Shown here piece by piece: positions 48,029 through 60,215 of a DNA stretch of 64,000 nt. The DNA is taken from contig CM038907.1 of the NCBI GenBank assembly GCA_021904315.1, forward strand, positions 1,798,001 through 1,862,000. The letters run 5' to 3'. The number at the start of each line of letters is the position of its first letter. The first letter of the stretch is position 1. The notes beneath the pieces are model-generated. The model worked only from the letters and a program-made list of their open reading frames with translations. It had not been told where the DNA came from and did not search any database. A program made the position numbers and the translations under genes. This DNA is from Sphagnum magellanicum. Taxonomy: Eukaryota > Streptophyta > Sphagnopsida > Sphagnales > Sphagnaceae.

Positions 48029-49260
48029 GGTTGCTTCTGAGCTCACCTCCTAGTTGTGATTGCTCAATTATTTATTTTTCTACTAAGTACTTGCTTAAGG
48101 ACCTTAGCGTACAATTTGGGTTGTTTCCTTTTTGACTTTGGATCTTAGCACCCAAAGTCTATGTGTACAAAACCATGATTAGTATTTAGAATTTCTTTGG
48201 GGTTGATCAAGCTTTGGGCCACCCTAACCCATTTTGTGTTTTGCCTCAAGCCATAAACATTATACACTCTACTTCAATAGATTCATAAAAAACCAACTAT
48301 CTCTAAATTTGGTGGGCCTTTCACCCCTAACCACAAGTCATCCCCATATTTTGCAACATTCATGAATTTGGTCTTCCAAGGCCCATTAAAGTTCTCTTCA
48401 ACTTATTCATGGCTAGATCATTCAATTTTGGGTTAAATAGAAAACAACTACATTATTTATTTACTTTCAACTACATTGCACTTACATTTAATGGCTTAAG
48501 TTTGTTGTGTTCATTTACTCACTAACCCAATATGCAAAAGGTGCATTGTTAGAGTGGAAAGTTAAATAGCAATACAAAGAAAAAAAATAAAAATTTAATG
48601 ATTTTAAAATTTAACTTGCTTTGTCCTTCGACTAATTATTTGCATTGGATTTCAAGTTTTCTATTGCACTCCCTTTCTTAGGGTTATTTTCACCTTCTTT
48701 CACAATACTTATACATTTCAATCAATGAGGAATATTTAGCCTTAAAAGGTGGTCCCTTTTGGTCACATAAAATCAATCATAATTCAAATATAGTATTTGC
48801 ACTTTACTTATCAAATCAAACCAAAGGAACAAATTTAAACAGCTATCACCTTCTTTGGCAAGATTTTTCAACCTTTTCACAATTCCTCAAATGGTTTTTC
48901 CATCATGCAATTTTGAACAAATTAAATATGAAAAAAGAAGGTTGAAAAAACACTTGCATTGTACGTTTTCTCAGCCTTCTCAAAAAGCCTAATCTAGGTT
49001 TGTTTGTCGTTACTAAAAAAGTCTTGGTTGATTTCCTTTCCATTACTTATTTAAATGTTTCATTTTATTAAGTTTTGAAAATCCAAAGTGGAGTGCAACA
49101 CACTAATGTGCCACTTCACTCAAATATGATTTCCTGATTGCAGATCCATGGATCACAAATGTTATCTACCCACTACATTTCACCTTTAAAAGCATCCTTC
49201 TTTCCCAATGTTTAGGCATCCATGCAATACGTTTTTTTGGATACAATAAAAATTGCACCT
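48029..49260 (-). pseudogene. rrn26: Mitochondrial large-subunit rRNA (rrn26), 5' third, decayed nuclear copy
   Basis: On the plus strand the complement of conserved bacterial-type 23S rRNA is readable: GGTTGCTTCTGAG, CTTAAGGACCTTAGCG, GGGTTGTTTCC, TTAGCACC, CCTTTCACCCCTAACCACAA, CAAGTCATCC, GGCTAGATCATTC, ATGCAAAAGGTGCA, GAGGAATATTTAGCC, TTGGTTGATTTCCTTTCC and GGCATCCATGCAATACG. The order matches the 5' third of the molecule. Differences from the conserved sequence are mostly C to T or G to A. The 3' two thirds are absent at the left, where a CACTA-like end abuts. This is a nuclear mitochondrial insertion, not a functional rRNA. The mitochondrial rather than plastid source rests on the linked 5S rRNA. 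Confidence 0.85.
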
Positions 49261-50101
49261 ATGTTGCAACTCACTACCAAAATATTCGCCAATAAGGTTT
49301 TTTAAATGATGGACATGCCTTCTAGTTAGGTGATTTATTATAATGCCTTTGAAGGTGCACTAGGGCTCAAAAATGAGGATTTACGCACAAAATGCATACT
49401 CTTCCAATAAAAAGGATGAAGGTTTATGCACAAAGTGCTTTTTTTTCAATAAAATGACAAGGAAAAAACCTGATACTTATTAAATTTCAGGCTAACTAAT
49501 AGTTTTTTCTATTACATTAGCAAACTTGGCCACTAGTGGGCACAATTTGGGAAACAAACATTTGTTTCCCAAATTTACCACTATTATACCCAAACAAATT
49601 GCACATAAGTTGGTTGTGGGCAATTTCATAAATCTAATTATAATTAGCATAAAAGGAGTTCTATTAGCTAGGAAATTATTCATTTTCAATTTGCATGTTA
49701 ATTATTGATCCCCAAAAATATTAAATTGACATTAATATAATTAAATGGAAATGCATGCAAAAAACCAAACCATTATAAATACTTAACCAATATACCTTTT
49801 TTTAATCCTATGAATGAACATTCAAGATCATCAATGTAATAAAAATCCATTATATGTATGTTATATATATTTACATGTCATTTTGTTTACATTACAAGCA
49901 AAATCTAGGTTTCATTTTGCTTAAACCCAATAGATAATTTAACATTTTAAACTACACCATTAATGATATAAATAAACATATTCATATCTTTTATACCCGA
50001 TTGATTTATTGTTTGAAAAAATGAATAGTGCACAAAATTGAGCAAATAACAAATGCACTACTTTCTAGATTCCATTATTTACCAAAACATTTATAACATT
50101 T

Positions 50102-50171
50102 GGTGGGAATAGGATTTGAACCTACAACATTTAGATTATGATCTTGACGAGTTACCAATTATTTTATCCCA
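50102..50171 (-). pseudogene. trnfM: Decayed initiator-type tRNA(CAT) in the mitochondrial insertion
   Basis: On the minus strand the 71 bases begin TGGGATAAAATAATTGGTAA and end with the T-arm GGTTCAAATCC, then TATTCCCACC. The anticodon loop ATCATAA reads CAT. The layout resembles plant mitochondrial trnfM, with GC pairs turned to AT. It lies between the 5S and large-subunit rRNA copies on the same strand. Confidence 0.7.
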
Positions 50172-50800
50172 CAAGCATAATAAAGCTTATTCAACTACAA
50201 AAGAAGAATTATTTGACCAACTTTAAGTATAACCTTTTTTTATAATTCTCGCATTTTTCTACCAAATTTTTTTATGGTAGTTCATCTATCAACTAAAGTC
50301 TTACATAACAATACTTTGGGACTTAACTCCCAAAGCAAGAATCATCAAGCAATTTTTTATTTATCATTATTTTTTGTAACTTTATTTAATGAGCAAATTG
50401 TGGAGCCAACTAAACAAGTCCTTTGGCTTGCTTAAAAGATAGTTGCGAAGTTGATTTCTTTGAAGATATTTGTAGATGTTTCATAGCCCAATTCATCATC
50501 ATAGATGGTCAATATTATATATGTTAATGTCATTAATCAACACATTCCTAAAAAAATTCTTTGTTAGGCTTGCTACATTTTCATCCTTTGCATTTGATTT
50601 TAGGAAGCCACATCCACCCCCCTACTACCCCCACTTTGTACCCTCTATAAGCTTCGTCAAAGTCACTCTTTGGATTTTATTTATCAAAGCCTTGACTTGA
50701 TTTGGTGCCTACAAAAAAGGCCCACCCAATCAATTTTACAAAAAATGTTTTTTTTTACTATATATGCACATTAGAACTTTAAATTATATTAAATATGTTG

Positions 50801-50922
50801 TCTAGGCTTCTACCATGTCTCCTAAAATTCATAACTCAATACATATGGCGTAAGATGATTTCACATTTCAAGGTCGAAATGGGATTGGGTGTTTCCACAT
50901 CTTACCATAGTGCCTCGAGCTA
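50801..50922 (-). pseudogene. rrn5: Mitochondrial 5S rRNA, decayed nuclear copy
   Basis: The minus strand shows the plant mitochondrial 5S layout across its full length: GGCACTATGGTAAGATGTG, AACACCCAATCCCATTTCGA, AATCATCTTACGCCATATGT, then ACTGAG-like sequence, and GGAGACATGGTAGAAGCC. About 120 bases, the expected length. Substitutions are again mainly C to T. Plastid and cytosolic 5S differ clearly from this pattern, so a mitochondrial source is well supported. Confidence 0.88.
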
Positions 50923-52310
50923 CATAGCAATTAATGAATAGAGTAAAGAATCTACCTGCCCAATCGTAGGTTTCCTTTGTTCACCAAGGCATGCTACATC
51001 GGTGTTTTTTGAACTATGCTAAATAGTGGCCCATCACACAACATTCTAACTTGACTTTTTTCGAATCTTTTATCAACCTACCTTAAGCTATTTTTAAAAA
51101 GTGAGTTGCTTGTCAAAATGTCTTGCTAAAGAGCCCACGAGGGAGATGATGGCACAATAGGCTACGACAAATAAAACTCGTCTAAGTGCTTAAGAGCTTA
51201 TTGCCACCTTGACAAATGTATAGATCCTTTTTATCTTGCTTAGTGCCACACTAGGAAATTTACAAACTCATTCCATGCAAAATGGAGATTTTCATTTTTA
51301 CCTTTAAGAAAAAGACCATGGGCTCCTCTTCAACACTTTTATATTATTAAGTCCCTTTCAAGTAGGCAAAACCTCTTATTTCCAAGGTGCAAAACACACT
51401 TTCAAAAAAAGAACCTCATTTTCATTGTTATTTCTGGCATAGCTTGTCCAATTGAACACCATGCCCAATGTTATAATATTTTTTAGCATTTTGTCTTTAG
51501 TAACATGGGTAATTTGCTATACATTGAATTCTACTTTTCGTATAAATGAGTAGATTGACAATAAGCCCTTATGACCTAGTCAATTTATCCTACAACAAGC
51601 ATAGAGTAAGCAACATACATTGCACATGTTTTCATTTGTGGAATTAAGGTGTCAATGCTTGGTTGCTATGTAAAAGGCCCTAAAAGATTTTATAATTTTT
51701 TATAACATTAAATCATATTAGTATGATAAGCAAGCTAATTTCATGTTGTTGAGTTATTTGCTTTCAAAATGGTAACCTTTCCCTCCTCCCTTGAAGGAAG
51801 CTTCTCACATGTGCTTTGGTATGCATGTTTGTTACCATATTAAATGAGTGTAATGCCTTTTATATAAATTTGAACAATACAATTTTTCATGCATGAACTA
51901 AATTGTGCACCCTTCATTAATTATTTGGCTAGGGCACATTTTTTTGGTTCTTTTATTCATACTTATTAAAAGGCCTAAATAAAAGTAAAACATAATATTA
52001 GTGCATAATTGCACATGCTTTCTTTGATTAAATGCATCAAAAAAAATATCAATAGTAAATTATGATAGTTTATAAGTTATTAACATTACAAGTAATTATC
52101 TGCACTTTGTTAGTACAAGTCTGTAAAAATGAGAGTATAGTGATGGTTTATGTACTTTGTGAAGTGTAAAATGAAAATGTATTATATATGATCAATTTTT
52201 TTGTCTAAAAAACATCCATTATGTCAAATATTGTACTTATGTCGAAAAACATCATAAATATTTATTTACTACAACCTATCGCAAAAGGAGAATTGGGGCA
52301 AGGTTAATGA

Positions 52311-52313
52311 CCA

Positions 52314-52341
<28 letters not shown>
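52311..52341. repeat. (CA)n microsatellite
   Basis: About fifteen CA units inside the spacer of the mitochondrial insertion. Confidence 0.9.
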
Positions 52342-52344
<3 letters not shown>

Positions 52345-52385
52345 CATGCCACTAAGCTATAGGTCAAATCCTTATTAAAAAACTC

Positions 52386-52459
52386 CTATCTAAAAAGAGA
52401 TTTGAACCTTCATGTGCAAATTATGACATGGTTGTTCTAATTTATTAAACTACTGTGAC
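52386..52459 (-). pseudogene. tRNA-like relic within the mitochondrial insertion
   Basis: The minus strand has a D-arm-like AGTAGTTTAATAAATTAGAA and a T-arm-like AAGGTTCAAATCTC at tRNA spacing. The anticodon loop could be read GTC or CAT. Stems are poor. It lies between the small-subunit and 5S rRNA copies, which fits a linked mitochondrial tRNA. Weak call. Confidence 0.3.
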
Positions 52460-52980
52460 ATGCATATTATAATTTTTCTATTCTACTAATTTGCTACTTC
52501 CTAAGTTTTTTTTGTGAAAATTTACTTTATGCCCAACTACAAACTAGGGTCATAAAAAAGAATGGATTTGCCATTCTAAAGGATAAAATTAATTGTGTAT
52601 GTATCAAGTTTAAACAAAATTAAAACACCTTGTGCCATTGTATTTTTAATTGCAACTAAGCTTGTAAATGTTTTTATTATTAGGTAAATAATGACATTTA
52701 TAAGCATACCTAGAGAGGTGTAAAGTATCAAGCACACCATTTCCACTTGCCATAGGCCAACAAGCCTTTAAAGTCTAATAGTGCATCCTTCATATAGGTT
52801 GTTTTGCAAGCCATGCAACCTTTGAAAAATGAAAAGTGCAAAACAAAGCTACATTTTTCAAAAAATCCATATATATATAAGCTTATTTTATCATTTGTTC
52901 CATTATGAGAAATAATTTTAAAAATAATATATATGTGTTTTCAACAAAAATGAGACAAGAACAAAAATTATTTATGGAAT

Positions 52981-53135
52981 AAAGGAGTCGATCCAAACAC
53001 AAGTTCCCCTATGACTACCTTGTTACAACTTCACCTCAATTAAAGGACCCACCTTCGTATCTTACATTAAACCACCAATTACTCCAATAGACCACACTCA
53101 ATAACAACATGGAACATTAAAGTAATGGGTGAGTG
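52981..53135 (-). pseudogene. rrn18: Mitochondrial small-subunit rRNA (rrn18), 3' end, decayed nuclear copy
   Basis: On the plus strand: AAAGGAGTCGATCC, GTTCCCCTATGACTACCTTG, TTGTTACAACTTCACCTCAA and GGACCCACCTTCGTAT, the complement of the 3' end of a mitochondrial small-subunit rRNA. Similarity fades after about 53135, where the insertion seems to end. The orientation agrees with the 5S, tRNA and large-subunit copies. Confidence 0.82.
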
Positions 53136-53749
53136 GGTTATTTACTTTAAATGTTTTACTAATCACACCTTCATTAAGGTATCTAAAACATGATGAAGAT
53201 GATTGATTTCTTCCTTCACTTTTAGACACATTCTTATGGATGCATGTAAAGCATTGATCAACAAGCAATGGCCACCTGATTGGTTCAATTTGCAAACAAT
53301 GACAACGAAAAGACAAATAATTTATAATAAGTTGAAAAAATGCCATGTGAAAGGAGGCAGTACATGGCCAGTGACTCTAGGCCCATTTTGTTTATTGTAA
53401 GAAAAGGTAATGGCTTATTTGAATTGTAAAACCTCCTATAACATAATAACTTTTCTTCCAACATGCACCTATTAAAATTTTGCAAATTAGAAAAACATTT
53501 TTCAAAGAAATAAAAAAGATCATAAGCAAAAATAGACTTGAAAATGGTTGAAAATATTAAACCTTGTTTTGATTAAGGTGTTTAATTTTTGTGGGTGAAC
53601 ACTTACATCATGCATGTTTTCATCCATTTTTGTTACCCTTTGCTTGACTTCTTAAGCCACATCATGCATTTTTCCAAATAAGATTAGTAGATTTGATAGA
53701 AACATATCTTAACCTCCTATAAACTTTATCCTCAATAGTTGCATACTAA

Positions 53750-54420
53750 TTAATAGGTTTTAAAATATACATGTCCAAAACAAGTCCTTTGAAAACTTTC
53801 CTCCAGGCTCAAAATCTCACAATTTACTACTAACTTGAAAACTATTATTGAACCTTCATCTTTCACATAAGCAACAATCTTTTTCCTCAACCCATATTTC
53901 TCTAAAAGATCTTGTAAATTTCTTGTCAAAGTTTGGCCTAAAGTTTGAACTCCATCAAATAACCCAATTGTGATATGTTTTGTCATTGAATCTACTCTTA
54001 ATCATGAATTGATGACCAAAGCAAACACATCATGGACATCCAAAGGTCAAAAATAGTTCCTAACAAAATGTTTTTTTGGAAGGAAACACATCACTAGGGC
54101 ACAATTGCATTATCATACAATTAAACCAAATGTTTTCAACAAATTGAATGGGCAAACAATACTTGACAACAAGATGACTTTGATAATGTAAGAACTATTT
54201 CTATTGCACATTATCCTTCTTAAAGAGATTGTCATACCCAAAAAGTTACAGATTGCATTTGTAATTATTGTTGGCCTTTTTTTTGTAGATTGCCTTTGCA
54301 TTGGAATTTTCATGGGAATGTTTATTCCTTCCTCAAATTTCTTTGCAATTAATCAATGTTCTCCACTTGCATGTTCTTTCAATGTTGTAATCCCATTACT
54401 TCAAAAAATATGACACTAAA
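53750..54420 (-). pseudogene. Decayed hAT transposase fragment (central region), second copy
   Basis: Reading the minus strand in order: a stretch with SSIVCPFNLLKTFGLI (compare the FN-hydrophobic block before the catalytic core), TIFDLWMSMMCLLWSSIHD, then KHITIGLFDGVQTLGQTLTR, LQDLLEKYGLRKKIVAYVKD, EGS, CEILSLEESFQRTCFGH. These are successive hAT transposase blocks. Stops and frame changes separate them, and the C-terminal part is missing. It starts about 600 bases beyond the mitochondrial insertion. Confidence 0.75.
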
Positions 54421-55429
54421 CCTTTCCTACACCTTATTCATTGGTTGAGAATTGCAAGACCAATTCAATTGTTATGACAATCAATACAAACTATCATTTT
54501 TGAATTTTTAAAATCCACATATATGTCATCATCACAAAAGAAAACCCAAGTTAGAGACTTTTTGTCATGAGATTTCCATTTTCTTCTTTATTCATGCCAT
54601 TTGCAAAGGGTTGATTACAATTCACCTTCATTTTTTAATATAAAATGTGACAATGTTTCAAACATTTCATCTACACTTCTCCCCCAATTCAAATCTCACT
54701 TTCATTCATGAAGAAATCACATGCTTCATCAAGACATCTATATATGTTGGTAGGAATTTTATCCATTTTTAGCATGCCTTGTTATCAAATCAAGGTAGAA
54801 AGTGCCAAACAAACATTTTCCAAACTAATTGTATCTTATTTTGTAGTTTGTAGATGAATTTATGTTGTTAATTTTTATTCTTGCAATTTAACAATGTTGA
54901 AAGATGCAAGTGATGTAAATAATTAAAAACATTTACATGTCCAAAACTCAATCTTCCCTTGAAAATGCATGATGCAATTTGTATCTCAATAAATATTGAA
55001 ATATAAGTTTAAAGGTCATGAATAAAAAGATGCAAATTATTGTGCATTGTAACTTCATTTCAAATTAGATAAAATTTGCAATGTACAATTCTTGTTTCTA
55101 CATGACATAATTTAAAACAAAAATTTATTAGACATTATACATGAAACAAAAAAACAACAAAACAAAACATACAACATACAAATAGGAATATATATATATA
55201 TTTAAAACCTAGAATACAAAAATGCAAAACAAGAAAATTTTAAATTTTGTTGAAATAAACATGCAAAAAGAAAACATACGTAAATATAGAACTCAAACAA
55301 AAAATTTAAACAAACACACAAAAGGAAAGATAAATTTTTAAAAAATGCAAAACAAGGAAACATAAAACCAAAACACATACAATCAAAAAAAAAATTTTAA
55401 AAGGAAACAAAGCTTGTTCAAAGTGGAAT

Positions 55430-56050
55430 GTTGATGTTCGTAGCAACATCAATAGGACACGCAACAACATGAAGATTTTCAACAACCTTTTTGTGCACAA
55501 CAAAGGCAAGGAAGAATATTAGCAACACAAAATCAGGAAGAAGAACACCATGAGTAACATCGCAAGCAAAAGCACAAAGGAAGAGAGTGGTGGTATCTAA
55601 ATGCAATTGCAACACAAGAAACACCATGGAGAAAAGTATGAAATTAAAAAAAAAAATCCACAAACAACATTGTGAATAAAAGCATAAGAGGAAAAATAAT
55701 AGTCATAAGTAACATTGCAAAAAAAAACACAACAAAAGAAAAAACACCACAATGAACAACACTTCAAATAAAATCACAAAAGAGAGTAGTGTTGTGAATA
55801 TAAGCCTAGAGGAGTAGAAAACACTACCATGAGCGATGTTATGGACAAAAGCACAAAGGAAGAGATAACAAGGATGAGCAACATCACAAATAAAAACGCA
55901 AAGGAGAAAAGAACAAGCATGAGTAGTGCCAAGGATAGAAACATGGAATAGGAAATATACCACCACAAGCAATGTCATGGATTGAAGCAAGGAAGAGGAG
56001 AAAGCAACACCATGGGTAACCTCCAATAAACATAAAAGTAGATAGGAAAG
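55430..56050. repeat. Degenerate 45-48-bp minisatellite
   Basis: Copies of ACCATGAGCAACATCACAAA followed by TAAAAGCACAAAGGAAGAGAA recur at about 45-48 base steps, clearest at 55824, 55871, 55916 and 55961. The minus strand gives overlapping hydrophobic ORFs of 60-107 codons. These follow the repeat and are not taken as a membrane protein. Confidence 0.7.
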
Positions 56051-59000
56051 AAGACATGAAAAATATCATGGGGCAAGTTTGAGAAGCTCAGCTTTTTTTA
56101 TTAAGCTCAAAAAATATTTCCTACAAAATACTTGCCACAACTCCTTGCTACTTCAAACCTTAAACAATAGCCATACCTAGCTTAAACCCTACTAATAGGT
56201 TACCTATAGTTTAGATTCTAGACCCATGTGTGTTATGTCCTTAGACCTTAAACTTTAGTTCATAACTAGACATGTGGGGGGGGGATGGGGTGGTGTTACT
56301 TATATTAACCTACATTGGCAAATATTGAAAGGAACATAGTTCTTTACCAACTAATTTTGTAAACATCTATACTCAATAGTTTAGTTTTCAACCATGTATC
56401 CTTCTATTTGATAATCATCAAGGTTCTTTCTAAATAATTGAACTAAAACTGTAACTAAGTATGAAACTATTTTTAATACCCATCCAACATTGAAAAATGC
56501 CTAATAACCCAAACAATAGAAATAGATGACAAACTTAAATCCAATATTTTTCCTCCATTAATTGAAGACGATTGGTCATGTAAGTTTATTAGGGTAAACA
56601 CTACACCAAAGCATGGCATCCATGACTATTCCTTTTAAATTAGACATGTCATTTATGTGTCATTTGTAGTCAAATTAGATTTGTTGCTTATGCCAAATTT
56701 GTAATCATGTAACATTGGTCATGGGTGCCTTGTTCTAATGTAGTGGAGAGAATGCCCCTTGAAACAAAATATATTTTTTCTATATTACTTGGAATAAAGT
56801 TATCAATGAATTATGTTTTATAACCTATTAACTTTAAGTCAAGGATAGTTTTTCTTTTGCAAAGGAGTGGCTTGTGTGCAAGCAAACATTAAACAAATGC
56901 AAGAAATTAAATGTAATTCACTCTCCAATACAAAATGTACACAAGTTTGGGTATGCCTCATAATAGTACCAATTGCCCACAACCAATTATTAGTTTTGGG
57001 AGTTCTTAATTTTTCAATCCTTAGTGGAACTTTCCTTCACAATTTGCAACCTCCCTTCCTTTTGACCTTAGTATGTCATTTGAGTCAAACATGTCCTAAA
57101 ATGTAGCACCTTGATAAATGGCGCTACCTCTCACTTAAAATTTTCAAAAAAACTTGTCAAATTTGCAAGAGATTAGAATTACCAAGTATTGCTTTCATGA
57201 ATAATTTTATTAGATTTGAATAACCGACTATTGCGAGTCCAATAACAAAACCAGGACACCCATAAATGTAATTCTGAATTTCAATTTTCCTAAATTGTCC
57301 ATCTTTGCCAACTTAGATATCATCCAATGTGTATCTTTCACACATCCCATATTTTCGAATCAACTCCATTTCAATCCATAGTTCATTTTTCACAATTTCA
57401 TCTCATTTATACCATCATATTTCCTAGATTTACTTTTAAAAAGCTTTCAATTTTCTTTGTTTCTATTTATTCATTATTTTACCCATGTTTTTTTAAAAAA
57501 TTCCTAGCCTCCATTCCAAGCACTTTCATTCCTCATGTTGTCCAATATATAATTTCACCAATTCTCGTGATTTTTTACATTTAGCTCCTTACATTGGGTG
57601 ATTAATATTTCCCTAATCATTAGCCATTTGACCCTTGAATTTGACCATTTGCCAAGTTGACAAACTTTACACCCATGCAAGAGATTGATACTTTCTCTTT
57701 TCCTAAAATGAAGCATCAAAAACATGTTATTTGTGTCCATTATATGTAATAATGGATGTAACTTGTAAGTTTCAACCACAATTTAAAGATTTGGAAACAA
57801 AATTTTAAAACAAGAATAATTACTTGCAAAAGTTTAGTTGTCCAACCTTGTTTCAAAATAAATGTATAAACTTGCCATACATATCTTCCAATTTGACATC
57901 ATGCAAATGTGGCCATCATATAGTACATTTCAATTTTTCACAATGTCATGGATGTGCATGTGAAGGACAATTTAGAAAAAAAATAAAATCAATGAGAAAT
58001 AATGTGCAATTACCTCATCAAAGCATTCCATATGTAAGTTGTTTTGATGCATATTCAAAGTTTTATGTTTTTGTAGCATGACCTTGGCATTCTTAGTTTA
58101 TGGTCCACTAATTATTATAGTCACTATATTGCTAAAATTTCAAGATGTTGAATATGTTGCCTTATTCATGACAATATTGGCATGGTTTTGATATTTGCTA
58201 CCTAGATTATGTTGATTACTTGACCATGAGTGATGATATTGAAATGACAAAAACTTGTTAAAATAATCCAATTTGGATAGGAGAAACGTGGTCGGCTATT
58301 GTGATAGACATTTTTTGAATGAAAAGATGTATCTATTGTTTACATTGTTTCTCAAATGTAATCACATTTGTGGTAAATATATTGGGATTGCTTTAGTTCA
58401 ATTCCAAATGTTATTTAATTTGTTACATACATTACTGTGAAAACATCATAAGATGAACTATTTAATTTGTTGCATGACATTTGCATACTTGTACATTATG
58501 TGTTCAACTTGGATCAATTAAATTACTAGTTGGGATGCTCAAGGTTTCGTATCTATATAAATGTTTCATACTTATGTCCATATCTAGAACCATTTCAACA
58601 TGACCCTCATGGTCTTTGATAATGATCTTGATCAAAACTAGGAACCATGAAACATGATGCAAGGTTTAGAAGGAAGAAGGGACATTTCCTTTTTGTTATT
58701 TTTATCAATTCTAGTCGTACTATGACCAAATGTTTTCATTTTCTAGCATTGTCAATAGATTCACCAACATGCATTATGCATTGAACCTTGAAAGTATTGT
58801 CAATTTGGCATTTTTGAATTGATATCCAAGCTCCTTATAATAAATACAAGCCCATTTAGTCATCATCATTTCTTTTCTTGGGGTACAAGGGACTTGAATG
58901 TGTTGCATAAGTTTTTATGGCAACATCTCAAACATTTAAATGATATTAACAAGTTGGTTTGGACTTGGAAGGTGTAACTACTAATAAATATAGATTTTCT

Positions 59001-59789
59001 TGTAAATTTACTTGATTATTTCTATTGACATCTTTCAAATGATTGATTGCCACATGTTATAATTTGTTAACATATTCATATTAAATGTTGACATGGGATA
59101 TTGTCAACATGAAGTTTAAAAATTTGATCCATAAACCCTTTCCTAATTATTATTGGTTCATGAAGTTTTTTTGGGTCCAATACATGTCATGAATTTCATA
59201 AGCTTGGGATTTGGTGTCTCCACCTTCATGAAATCACACTAACACTCTTTTAATAAAAATGACAAGTACCCTATACAACCCCCTCTATTGTAGGTTACTT
59301 CTACATAATATAATTGTCATCAACAAAGGATCTTAAAAGGGAAGGGGAAGTGAAGGGGAGGGAAAGGTAGGTTGTGGAGTGCTCACACACAAAAGACATG
59401 CCAAAGATGTTCAAAAGAGCTTGAATTTTGGAAACCCAAACAAATTTCCTCATATAAGTCCAAAACGTTTCAAGGTTGTGTTCACTTGCAATAAAGTTTC
59501 TAGGGTTTCTTTAGGGTTTAAGGTTTATTGGGTTATTAGGGCTTAGAGTTTTTTGGGGCGGGGGCAGGAAGGGTTTTTAAAAGAAAAATAAAAATTGCAA
59601 GGCAGTTCAGAAAATGGAACATTTGCTTGCCGCAGTGGATGTTCTGTTTTTTGAAATGCCCTTGTGAACAAATGGAAGAAAAAATATGCCATATATGGAG
59701 CTCTCCAAGTGCACCAGAAAAAAATAAAGTCTAAATTGTTGCAAAAATTTGACAACCAGGTTCCAGCAAGCAGCCAAAATATACAAGGA

Positions 59790-59907
59790 TTATTATTTTT
59801 AATTACTTTCATATCTGGTCTATAGCCAAATTTGGCTAAATTATTCTTGTGGTTCATTGTTAGTTTGGCTATATGGCATAATTGAGAAAAGGGAGAAAAA
59901 AACACTG
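59790..59907 (-). mobile_element. Interspersed repeat, copy D of a CAGTG-ended family
   Basis: In reverse it starts CAGTGTTTTTTTCTCCCTTT and runs through CATATAGCCAAACTAAC, TTTAGCCAAATTTGGCTATA and ACCAGATATGAAAG. It is collinear with copies B and E. Confidence 0.5.
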
Positions 59908-60026
59908 GTTGAGACTCACCCAGATCCCATAATTTTCTGGGACAACTTGAGCTGAATAAACAACTGCTGTGGTTTAAGTGGAGGGAGGAGTGCCATCACC
60001 CCTGCTATGGAGCAAGAACTCAGGAC

Positions 60027-60215
60027 CAGAGTTTTTAACCAATTTTTTAATGTAGCTAATTTGCCATTATTCATCTGATGATGTTAAAAAAATGGGGATC
60101 ATCCATCCCTATGAAGGATTAGCCAAATCTGGCTATAAACCAGATATGAAGTACACATGGTTGATCAACCTTTTGGCTACACACTGAAAACCAAATATAG
60201 AAATTTGAGAATTTT
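60027..60215 (+). mobile_element. Interspersed repeat, copy E of a CAGTG-ended family
   Basis: Starts CAGAGTTTTTAACCAATTTT and continues with ATGTAGCTAATTTGCC, ATTAGCCAAATCTGGCTATA, AACCAGATATGAAG and GGCTACACACTGAAAACCAA. A partial second copy of its right part begins near 60690. Copies D and E lie only about 120 bases apart in opposite orientation. Confidence 0.5.

Noticed and set aside
55306..56069. Minus-strand hydrophobic ORFs that look like a membrane protein
   Set aside because: They follow a degenerate 45-48-bp tandem repeat, overlap each other in different frames, and show no splice or family evidence.
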